64,000 nucleotides of DNA from an uncultured Porphyromonadaceae bacterium (GTDB lineage Bacteria; Bacteroidota; Bacteroidia; Bacteroidales; Coprobacteraceae): positions 1-64,000 of the forward strand of contig URAV01000002.1 in the NCBI GenBank assembly GCA_900545915.1, read 5' to 3'. Under the pieces are notes generated by a model. It ran no database searches, was not told where the DNA came from, and saw only the letters and a list, made by a program, of their open reading frames with translations. Position 1 is the first letter of the stretch; every line of letters starts with the position of its first letter. This document shows positions 19,543-26,600 of this stretch, one piece after another. The translations under genes were made by a program, and so were the position numbers.

Positions 19543-19577
19543 GGCTTTATAAGTCCGCATATGTCCGCACATGTCAT
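19543..19577 (-). repeat. Dispersed 35-bp motif, copy 1
   Basis: On the minus strand it reads ATGACATGTGCGGACATATG then CGGACTTATAAAGCC, with two CGGAC half-sites 11 bp apart. It lies between the mobC stop and the DUF3945 start. Related copies are at 23489-23524 and 25550-25582. Confidence 0.6.
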
Positions 19578-19586
19578 CTAAAACCG

Positions 19587-21581
19587 TCACGGAATCAGAT
19601 GTCTCAAAGCCGGATCATTATTAATCCGTTCCAGTTCGTCATTGACAATCCGTACAACCTCATTTTTAATCCGGTAATAATTTTCCTCTATCGTCTCTTT
19701 CATACGATCCGTTCCTTCATCATCCATAAAATCCCGTATTCGGGGGATAGGATGATAACGGCTCATTTCGATACCGATTTTCTTCGTATCTATATCCATT
19801 TCGCAATGAAAAATTTTCTGAGGGATACGTTCATCATTATTGTCCGCCACTGCACCCACAAACACTCCCTGCGTTAACGTTGAAATTTTCGAAGGAGGTA
19901 TCAAACTTTCCATTTGAGTACTGGTAGAAAAAGATGTGTCGTCACGGTTGACGCTCATAGATTCCCGTTTTTGAAGAATTTTTCCGAAACGTTCCGATAA
20001 CGTTTTGGCGGTATCCCCCACTACCTGTCCTGAAAATACATTCCCTACAGTATTTTGAATAACTTTAGCTTCTTTATCTCCATAATCACGGGCAAGCTGA
20101 GAAAAATCTTGAAACCCGAGACAGACAGAAACTTTATTCGAACGGGCAGTAGCAATTAGATTATCCAGACCTCGAAAATAGATCGTAGGCAACTCATCTA
20201 TAATAACAGAACTTTTCAACTTTTCTTTTTTATTGATCAGCCGGATAATACGGGCGTTATATAATCCTAATGCTGCACCATAAATATTCTGTCTGTCCGG
20301 ATTGTTTCCTATACAGACGATTTTCGGTTTTTCCGGATTATTAATATCCAAACTGAAATCATCTCCTGTCATCGTCCAATAGATTGCCGGCGAAATCATT
20401 CTCGACAGGGGTATTTTCGCACTGGCAATCTGCCCCTGTAATTGTTCCTGTGCACCGGAAAGCCAAGCATCCATAAAGGGTGACAAATAATTTTCCAATT
20501 CCGGGTAACTAGTCAGAATCGGAAATATATCCTCGTATTTTTTATTTAAGAATTCTACCGCATGAGGGAAAGTACAATATTTCCCGTTTTGATAAATTTT
20601 CAGAAACCAGATAATCGAAGCCAATAATATAATAGGAGATTCCACAAAAAAATCTCCTTGTTTCTGAATCCACGTTTTATTTAAATTGAGCATGATCGTA
20701 TAAGAACTCTCGTAAGCATCGGAAATATCCGTCATATGTTCAGGTACAATGGGATTGCAACGGTGGCTTCTCCGAGGATCGTCAAAATTAATCACATAAA
20801 ATTCCGGACGAACCGAATAATTTTTTATATGTTTCAAAAGAGTATTATAAGCAATAACACTCAGATCATCGAATTTATAATCATATATATACATCGCAAA
20901 ACCTTTTTCGATATGTTGTTTAATGTAGTTATTGATTACGGCGAATGATTTTCCGCTTCCGGGCGTACCGAGTACCATTGTCGCACGAAAAGGATTTACG
21001 ACATTTATCCAGCCTTTATTTAATTTTCCCTTATACTGAAAAAGAGTCGGAAGATTTACGGAGTATTCATTTCCCAAATACCGGGTTTCCTGCTGAAAAT
21101 TCTCATTTTCATCATTAAAGGGATCTTCCAGCATCTTATTTCCGATCAACAAACGTCCGTACCGGATTCCACCGAGCAGCAAACACACATAGCCAGACAA
21201 AAGAGAAAACATATAAATCAGCGGATAAAAAAAGAAAATTCGGATTATCCCACTTATAATAAAAAACAGCACGAATCCGATAATGAGCAACACGATGATT
21301 TCCCTCAAGGAAATTCGTTCGCTTTTTTTGCTTTTATTCCCCATACAGGAGAGAAACAGAAATAAAAGACAAAACATCAAAGTCGGATAAACCGATGAAA
21401 ACAATCCGGATTCCCGTTGAAAATCGAGAAAAATACGATCGACCAAAGGCAATGTAAGTCCCCATTTCGTAAAGAAGCCATAACAAAAAAAATAACAATG
21501 AGCCAGCAAAAACAACAGGCTAACCGCCCTAAACACATCCATAACCTTTGCCAGGGCGCGTAAATCATCTTCTTGTTGCAT
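19587..21581 (-). CDS. mobC: Type IV coupling protein MobC (VirD4/TraG-like)
   Basis: This 664-residue membrane ATPase would link the relaxosome to the transfer channel. Hydrophobic helices lie at about residues 17-36, 66-80, 94-118 and 119-139. The Walker A motif GTPGSGKS is at 205-212 after NPFRATMVL. Later motifs include SSVIIDELPTIYFRGLDNLI (Walker B region) and CLGFQDFSQLARDYGD. The length and order match MobC of Bacteroidota conjugative elements. It lies 36 bases downstream of mobB and is probably co-transcribed with mobA-mobB. Confidence 0.92.
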   Translation of the reverse strand: MQQEDDLRALAKVMDVFRAVSLLFLLAHCYFFCYGFFTKWGLTLPLVDRIFLDFQRESGLFSSVYPTLMFCLLFLFLSCMGNKSKKSERISLREIIVLLIIGFVLFFIISGIIRIFFFYPLIYMFSLLSGYVCLLLGGIRYGRLLIGNKMLEDPFNDENENFQQETRYLGNEYSVNLPTLFQYKGKLNKGWINVVNPFRATMVLGTPGSGKSFAVINNYIKQHIEKGFAMYIYDYKFDDLSVIAYNTLLKHIKNYSVRPEFYVINFDDPRRSHRCNPIVPEHMTDISDAYESSYTIMLNLNKTWIQKQGDFFVESPIILLASIIWFLKIYQNGKYCTFPHAVEFLNKKYEDIFPILTSYPELENYLSPFMDAWLSGAQEQLQGQIASAKIPLSRMISPAIYWTMTGDDFSLDINNPEKPKIVCIGNNPDRQNIYGAALGLYNARIIRLINKKEKLKSSVIIDELPTIYFRGLDNLIATARSNKVSVCLGFQDFSQLARDYGDKEAKVIQNTVGNVFSGQVVGDTAKTLSERFGKILQKRESMSVNRDDTSFSTSTQMESLIPPSKISTLTQGVFVGAVADNNDERIPQKIFHCEMDIDTKKIGIEMSRYHPIPRIRDFMDDEGTDRMKETIEENYYRIKNEVVRIVNDELERINNDPALRHLIP

Positions 21582-21617
21582 AATCTTAATTTAATATTGC
21601 GGTTGATATGATAAGTT

Positions 21618-22859
21618 TTATCTATTCAAGGTTTTCCGTTTCTTTTTCCGAGCTTGTACCCTTAAAAGCGAATCATCCGGCAAATAAGAATCGTCGACAG
21701 GAAAAAAGTCGAAAACAGCATGGGAAATATCCACAGTTCCGGAAACAGGTAAAGTGACATCCGTAAAATCTATTTTCCGCGGTTCGACATTCGTTGAAAA
21801 ACACGAAGGTTCGGTAGGCTGAAGACTAAACAACTTTTGAAAGGCATTAGCGGAATATTCTTTACCGAACTGTGAGCCGTTCAATGCGATTTTACTTTGG
21901 TGATCAATAAAAGTCGTTCCATAAATTCGACCGTTTTCATTTTCACGGAAAACGGGAGTTATTCCGTTTTTTGATAAGTATTTTTCAAAATCGGAACGAT
22001 TCGGATACAAGCGTATCGCTTCGGAAACGATTCGTCTAGTATGAGCTTTGAGGTTGAACTCTTCTATTCTATTTTTCGACCGTTTAAATTTTTTCTGCAA
22101 ATTCTCATATCCGGCGATCTTGCCGATCTGGGAAGATTTGAGAGAAATGCTTTTTCGTTTTCCATTCTCCGAAACAGAATAAACCACCCCCCGATACGGC
22201 AGACCGTTTACCTCTCCTTTTATTATTTCGGATGATACGTTATAAACAGACAACAGTGCATTAAACTCCCCCATAGACTGAAAGGAATATGTATTTATCA
22301 GACCTCTGACTATATTTTTAATCTGGAGAGAGATATTTTCATCCCCATACTTTATCCGTTTAAACGGAAGTTTATTTTCATTTTCACTTATAACCGCCGG
22401 ATGCAGATTATATTTATTTTCCAATTCCCGGCATATTCTTTTCGATTCCTTAAAATCATTATAATTGCTTATTTTCTTTCCATCCTCTCCTACTCGAGAA
22501 GTAACGATATGCAAGTGTTTTCGATCTATATCGCTATGTTTGAAAATTACATAGGGTTGTTTATCATATCCCATTTGTTTTAAATAATCTTGTGCGATTT
22601 CCAACATCTTTTCATCTGAAAGACGATCGTCCGGAGAAGGATTGATAGAAATGTGTACTACAGGATTGACTGTACGACACTTCGGCGGGATATAATCTTC
22701 AAAATATCGAGCCGTTTTCGATAAGTTAATTTTTTCTCCGGAAAGCGGAAACGGAATATGATTGGTAAGTAAAACATCTGCTTCGCCTTCCTTTATTTTA
22801 TCCGAATTATATTTCAGAACGCCATAAAAACTCTTACCGCCGGTTATTTTCGCTATCAT
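21618..22859 (-). CDS. mobB: Relaxase/mobilisation nuclease MobB
   Basis: This relaxase would nick one strand at oriT and pilot it to the recipient. The 413-residue protein has a relaxase domain in its first 150 residues. The metal-binding histidine motif is HSDIDRKHLHIVTSR (H108, H115, H117). Tyr12 or Tyr17 in GGKSFYGVLKYNSDK is the likely nucleophile. The remainder is helical and charged. The start overlaps the end of mobA by 26 bases, indicating coupling. It belongs to the MOBP-like Bacteroidota relaxases by motif. Confidence 0.92.
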   Translation of the reverse strand: MIAKITGGKSFYGVLKYNSDKIKEGEADVLLTNHIPFPLSGEKINLSKTARYFEDYIPPKCRTVNPVVHISINPSPDDRLSDEKMLEIAQDYLKQMGYDKQPYVIFKHSDIDRKHLHIVTSRVGEDGKKISNYNDFKESKRICRELENKYNLHPAVISENENKLPFKRIKYGDENISLQIKNIVRGLINTYSFQSMGEFNALLSVYNVSSEIIKGEVNGLPYRGVVYSVSENGKRKSISLKSSQIGKIAGYENLQKKFKRSKNRIEEFNLKAHTRRIVSEAIRLYPNRSDFEKYLSKNGITPVFRENENGRIYGTTFIDHQSKIALNGSQFGKEYSANAFQKLFSLQPTEPSCFSTNVEPRKIDFTDVTLPVSGTVDISHAVFDFFPVDDSYLPDDSLLRVQARKKKRKTLNR

Positions 22860-23250
22860 ATTTTTGAGCTATATCAATGATCTTTCGGGACAAAAAAACA
22901 ATTTCGGTAGAGATCTCGACCAGTTCTTTTAAATAAAATCGAGCATTTCTTTCTGAAAAACGGACATGAAATTCCCGTACAATCTGATTGTAATTGACTC
23001 CTAACATCCGGATTTGCCGATTATGATTCGATAGTTCCGACAATAATTCACGGTCACCCTGACGAATAACCCGAACAGGAATTTCCTTTTCAAACACGCA
23101 ACTATACAGAAATTGAGACTTCGTTCGTAGTCCGGTTTGTCTAAAAATTCTGAGGAATGTTTCATTATCCGTACGATTCAATTTCAGGCTGTGCCTGAAA
23201 ATACAAGGATCGTCCAATTTTTTACGCCCTACTTTTTTCTTCATTTTCAA
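22834..23250 (-). CDS. mobA: Mobilisation protein MobA
   Basis: The 138-residue, basic protein matches Bacteroidota MobA, the relaxosome accessory factor that binds oriT and helps MobB. The N-terminus is KMKKKVGRKKLDDP, followed by a ribbon-helix-helix-like stretch and LLSELSNHNRQIRMLGVNYN, a segment typical of MobC/MobA accessory proteins. It is the first gene of the leftward mobilisation operon and faces away from parA across a 520-bp divergent region that probably holds oriT. Confidence 0.85.
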   Translation of the reverse strand: MKMKKKVGRKKLDDPCIFRHSLKLNRTDNETFLRIFRQTGLRTKSQFLYSCVFEKEIPVRVIRQGDRELLSELSNHNRQIRMLGVNYNQIVREFHVRFSERNARFYLKELVEISTEIVFLSRKIIDIAQKYDSENNRR

Positions 23251-23299
23251 ACGGTTTATTTAATGATTCTTTTCTACTATTCAACGACTTCGGAGTTAG

Positions 23300-23400
23300 G
23301 ATTTATCCCTTTAGAAAAAGGGAGGAAATTATTTTCGGGACACGAAAATATAACTTGCTTTTTCCTGACGGAAAAGTTCCGTTTTGGAAAAAACGGATCT
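23300..23400. other. Candidate oriT region
   Basis: Three small inverted repeats lie close together just upstream of mobA: CCCTTTagaAAAAGGG (23307-23322), TTTTCGggacaCGAAAA (23332-23348) and CCGTTTTggaaAAAACGG (23379-23396). Position beside the relaxosome genes and hairpin potential fit an origin of transfer. No nick site is recognised. Confidence 0.4.
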
Positions 23401-23488
23401 ACGGACAGTTACATTCCTTTCTCTGCACTCTCTTTTTTCCGGCTGCAAGATAATCAAGAGTTTCCGAGTTATAATGTATTGCAAAAGA

Positions 23489-23524
23489 GACATATGAGGA
23501 CGTATGCGGACTTATAATGCCACG
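23489..23524 (+). repeat. Dispersed 35-bp motif, copy 2
   Basis: The stretch contains GAGGACGTATGCGGAC and ends in CGGACTTATAATGCCACG, the same 18 bases as in copy 3 at 25565-25582. It lies between the candidate oriT and the 24-bp array. Confidence 0.65.
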
Positions 23525-23594
23525 CATACGCAATCTATATTAAATTCCGAAAAACACCCTTTTATTTGTATCTGTAACCGATAAACGGACAGCT

Positions 23595-23757
23595 GATCGG
23601 AGAGACAGACGGACAGACGATCGGAGAGACAGACGGACAAACGATCGGAGAGACAGATGAACAGACGATCGGAGAGACAGACGAACAGACGATCGGAGAG
23701 ACAGACGGACAGACGATCGGAGAGACAGACGGACAGACGATCGGAAAGACAAACAAC
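23595..23757 (+). repeat. 24-bp tandem repeat array upstream of parA
   Basis: Six near-identical 24-bp units begin with GATCGGAGAGACAGA and end CGGACAGAC, followed by a partial seventh (GATCGGAAAGACAAAC). Units vary only at a few positions (for example GATGAACAG in unit 3). The array ends 14 bases before the parA ATG. There are no spacers, so it is not a CRISPR array. It could be a ParA/ParB or regulator binding array, or an RNA-level control region in the parA leader. Confidence 0.9.
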
Positions 23758-23771
23758 TAACAATAAAAAAT

Positions 23772-24518
23772 ATGAAAACAAAACTAATCGCTTTCAGCGG
23801 GCAAAAGGGAGGAATCGGAAAAAGCAGCTTCACGGCATTAGCTGCAAGTTACTATCACTATACAAAGAATCTAAAAGTATGTGTAATCGATGCCGATTTT
23901 CCCCAATATTCAATAGTACATATGCGAGGACGAGATATAAATTTAATACACGACGATGCATATTACCGTCAACTAGCTAAAACACAAAAAGATAAATCCG
24001 GCAACTTCTATCCTATATATAAAAGTCTTCCGGAAGATATTCTAGAACAAGCCAACAAAATTAAAGAAGGCGATACCCATTACGATATAATTTTAATGGA
24101 TATGCCGGGTACGCTCAATTCGACGGGAGTCATCCGCACATTATCGGCATTGGATTACATCTTCGCCCCGATAGCCGCCAATGAAATAGATATGGACAGT
24201 ACACTGGGGTTCATCACCTTTTTACAAAAAAAGATCGTAGAAGATACTCAATATAATCTCAAAGGAATTTACGCATATTGGAACAAAGTCAAAGCGAACG
24301 AAAGCAACCCATTTTACAAGGTATATGACGAAACTATTTCCGAATTAGGAATTACGATTTTAAAAACGACGATTCCCAATACAGTCAGATTTAACAAAGA
24401 AGCGACACCCGGAAGCCGGACGCACTTTATCAGTACATATTTACCAATACATAAAAAGATGGTAGAAGGAAGTCGACTTCCCGAATTATTCGAAGAAACA
24501 TTAACCCTTATACAATAA
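23772..24518 (+). CDS. ParA-family ATPase (TraA of the tra operon)
   Basis: This is a deviant-Walker P-loop ATPase of the ParA/MinD type. The motif FSGQKGGIGKSSF (residues 8-20) includes the signature Lys12 and the Walker A Lys17. VCVIDADFPQYS (about 37-48) and IILMDMPGTLNSTG (about 107-120) are the A' and Walker B motifs. At 248 residues it is of normal length. It is the first gene of the rightward tra operon, as TraA is in CTnDOT-type elements. With the ParB at 47603-49501 it may stabilise or position the excised element. A 24-bp repeat array lies directly upstream. Confidence 0.88.
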   Translation: MKTKLIAFSGQKGGIGKSSFTALAASYYHYTKNLKVCVIDADFPQYSIVHMRGRDINLIHDDAYYRQLAKTQKDKSGNFYPIYKSLPEDILEQANKIKEGDTHYDIILMDMPGTLNSTGVIRTLSALDYIFAPIAANEIDMDSTLGFITFLQKKIVEDTQYNLKGIYAYWNKVKANESNPFYKVYDETISELGITILKTTIPNTVRFNKEATPGSRTHFISTYLPIHKKMVEGSRLPELFEETLTLIQ

Positions 24519-24522
24519 CGAC

Positions 24523-24909
24523 ATGGCAAAAAAAGGAGTAATCGACAACGAAGATGAACAGAAATTTCTGGAAGAAATCATGAGACATTCCGATGCAATG
24601 GCATTGGGGAAAACACCTTCGGAAATAAAAGAAAAAGAGAACAGTGAAAAACCGGATAAACGGCTGCAATCGTATGAGAGCACTTATCTCAAACCTTCCG
24701 GCATTATCGGGCGAAACGGTAAGACCATTTATATTCGGGAAGAATATCACAAACGCATATCAGCCGTATTGTCTGCATCCCCTAAAAAATTAAACATGAG
24801 TCTCTTCGCTTACATCGATAATATACTGACAGAGCATTTCGAAAAACATTGGGAAACGATCATTGTCTATATTCGAGAAAAGCAAAAACAGATGTTCAAC
24901 CAAAAATAA
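24523..24909 (+). CDS. DUF3408 protein (TraB-like), copy 1
   Basis: This 128-residue protein has a charged N-terminus and a C-terminal DUF3408 domain: YESTYLKPSGIIGRNGKTIY (about residues 50-69), then REEYHKRISAVL and MSLFAYIDNILTEHFEKHW. DUF3408 resembles DNA-binding ribbon-helix-helix partners and is normally found just after the ParA-like gene in these operons. The function is unproven. It starts 4 bases after parA, and its stop adjoins the next gene's start. Confidence 0.82.
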   Translation: MAKKGVIDNEDEQKFLEEIMRHSDAMALGKTPSEIKEKENSEKPDKRLQSYESTYLKPSGIIGRNGKTIYIREEYHKRISAVLSASPKKLNMSLFAYIDNILTEHFEKHWETIIVYIREKQKQMFNQK

Positions 24910-25347
24910 ATGGATATGAAAATATTAATGAATGAGTACATCATCGTATTAGTCGTCATTGCGACTCTGATACTGATTATAATGGAGATCATCGTCATCC
25001 GGCAAGTAAAAAAACGGTTATGGCAGAAATGGAAACGGGAGAGTTCTCGAAATACGGTGTATATGCCTTATGAAAAATCAGAAACAGCCATACCATCAGC
25101 AACGGATTATGAAACTGTTTATCTCCGACCGGCGAACACCGTTTCCCGTAACGGGAGGAGTATGAATATCAGAAATGAGTTTCATGCCAAAATAACGAGT
25201 TTGATATGCATATTCCCAGAAAAGAACATTTCGATATACGGATATGTAGATCATGTTTTAGAAAATCATTTTCGGCAGCATCACAAAGAAATTCTTTCTC
25301 TTATCGCCCGAAAAGGCTGCCGTTTCGACATCTGGAAATTTAAATAA
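24910..25347 (+). CDS. DUF3408 protein (TraC-like), copy 2, membrane-anchored
   Basis: This 145-residue paralogue of the preceding gene carries an added N-terminal membrane helix (about residues 8-28, YIIVLVVIATLILIIMEIIV). The shared DUF3408 core reads YETVYLRPANTVSRNGRSMN then REFH-like NEFHAKITSLI and ISIYGYVDHVLENHF. One soluble and one membrane-bound copy suggests division of labour at the transfer machine. It starts immediately after the stop of copy 1. Confidence 0.8.
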   Translation: MDMKILMNEYIIVLVVIATLILIIMEIIVIRQVKKRLWQKWKRESSRNTVYMPYEKSETAIPSATDYETVYLRPANTVSRNGRSMNIRNEFHAKITSLICIFPEKNISIYGYVDHVLENHFRQHHKEILSLIARKGCRFDIWKFK

Positions 25348-25354
25348 AATCAAA

Positions 25355-25951
25355 ATGGAAAAAGCGATTATTGTATTGACAGCGTTGATTGTCATAATCT
25401 TAACTATCATATATTACGGATTGATTCTTTTGAAAATGTACCGAAAAGAGATAATGCGTTTTCTGAACGACCGGAAAGACAATACCGAAAAAAGAGAAAG
25501 CGAGCCGGAACAGACGGAGATTATTATCAAAACCGCACTGAAAAACGACATGTGCGGACATACACGGACTTATAATGCCACGACTCTAAAATCGGCATCA
25601 CCAGACGAAAATACCCGTACTTTTATCTCACCGGGCGGTACTGGAGAAACGAATATAAACATAACGTTAAAACCCAAAGAGAAATATATACCGGATGAAT
25701 CAGAAGACAAAGACATCGTACAATTTTGTAAGGAGCAGTTCGATAACGACGGCGTATCGGCAGAAGATTTACAGGAATTGGCGAACGCAGTAAGCAACAA
25801 AGAAAAAATGAGCGAACAGCAAGAAATAAAAATACGGAGAACTTTGAACGAGATAAAAGATACGGCGGTATTCGAACAATTATTACAAGAAGCCCCAGGG
25901 TTTGCAGAATTTACATCCGACATTCTGCAACGAAACCGGATAAAAAAATAA
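25355..25951 (+). CDS. TraD-like conjugation protein
   Basis: The 198-residue protein has an N-terminal membrane helix (about residues 5-27, IIVLTALIVIILTIIYYGLI) and an acidic helical C-terminus, with FCKEQFDNDGVSAEDLQELA near residues 125-144. It occupies the TraD position of the CTnDOT order, after the DUF3408 genes and before TraE. Function is unknown. Codons 66-76 lie over a copy of the dispersed CGGACTTATAATGCCACG motif, a DNA signal embedded in coding sequence. Confidence 0.65.
   Translation: MEKAIIVLTALIVIILTIIYYGLILLKMYRKEIMRFLNDRKDNTEKRESEPEQTEIIIKTALKNDMCGHTRTYNATTLKSASPDENTRTFISPGGTGETNINITLKPKEKYIPDESEDKDIVQFCKEQFDNDGVSAEDLQELANAVSNKEKMSEQQEIKIRRTLNEIKDTAVFEQLLQEAPGFAEFTSDILQRNRIKK
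25550..25582 (+). repeat. Dispersed 35-bp motif, copy 3 (inside traD-like gene)
   Basis: It contains ACATGTGCGGACATACA followed by CGGACTTATAATGCCACG (25565-25582), matching copy 2 over the final 18 bases and copy 1 over most of the first half. It lies inside the traD-like coding region. Confidence 0.65.
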
Positions 25952-25987
25952 GTAACCAAAAACAAAAAATAAAAGTCGAATCAAGTC

Positions 25988-26284
25988 ATGAGCAAACGAA
26001 TTTATCTATTCATTACCCTTTCCTTTCTGGCATTTTCCACATACGGTGAGGGAAACGGTATCGCCGGAATTTCACAAGCCACGCAAATGGTAACCTCTTA
26101 TTTCGATCCATTTACCAAACTCGTCTATGCGGTAGGTGCGTGTATCGGATTAATAGGGGGCATTAAAGTGTATAACAAATTCAGTTCAGGAGACCCCGAT
26201 GTCGGTAAAGTCGCCGCTTCATGGATGGGTGCTTGTATATTTTTAATTGTAGCAGCAACTATTCTGCGTTCGTTTTTCCTATAA
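25988..26284 (+). CDS. traE: TraE, DUF4134 conjugation protein
   Basis: This 98-residue membrane protein has a signal-like N-terminus (residues 1-20) and two hydrophobic helices (about 45-62 and 78-97). GACIGLIGGIKVYNKFSSGD (about 51-70) is the DUF4134 signature. TraE is a VirB2/VirB3-sized inner-membrane part of the Bacteroidota type IV secretion channel. It lies 1 base before traF. Confidence 0.9.
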   Translation: MSKRIYLFITLSFLAFSTYGEGNGIAGISQATQMVTSYFDPFTKLVYAVGACIGLIGGIKVYNKFSSGDPDVGKVAASWMGACIFLIVAATILRSFFL

Positions 26285-26285
26285 A

Positions 26286-26600
26286 ATGGCGACGTTCAAT
26301 ATTCACAAGGGAGTCGGAAAACCCGTTGAATTCAGAGGATTGAAGAGCCAGTACCTTTTTATTTTCGCTAGCGGTTCGATCGGTATAATTCTAGTGGTTT
26401 TTATCCTGTATGCAATCGGTATCAATTCATTTTTCTGTATCGGATTCGGTATTACAGCCACTTCAACGCTGGTCTTTTTCACCTTTAAAATGAATCGCAA
26501 ATACGGCGAACACGGATTAATGAAATTATCGGCACAAAAGAGCAGACCGAATTACCTTTCCAATCGGAAAATATTCCGCAAAACTTTAAAAAGCAAATAA
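26286..26600 (+). CDS. traF: TraF, DUF4133 conjugation protein
   Basis: The 104-residue product begins with FNIHKGVGKPVEFRGLKSQY, the family opening, followed by two membrane helices (about residues 25-45 and 50-68) and a basic tail. It is the VirB3-like partner of TraG. Its stop overlaps the traG ATG by one base, which indicates tight coupling. Confidence 0.9.
   Translation: MATFNIHKGVGKPVEFRGLKSQYLFIFASGSIGIILVVFILYAIGINSFFCIGFGITATSTLVFFTFKMNRKYGEHGLMKLSAQKSRPNYLSNRKIFRKTLKSK

Noticed and set aside
19467..19577. 37-residue N-terminal extension of the DUF3945 protein
   Set aside because: It translates the dispersed 35-bp DNA motif and intergenic sequence. The ATG at 19466 is better.
23595..23757. 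CRISPR array
   Set aside because: Units are contiguous with no unique spacers, and no cas gene is present.
23512..23833. Overlapping frames with an SDRLSVCL-type octapeptide repeat
   Set aside because: They are simply translations of the 24-bp DNA array in several frames on both strands. None has a start signal or non-repetitive domain.
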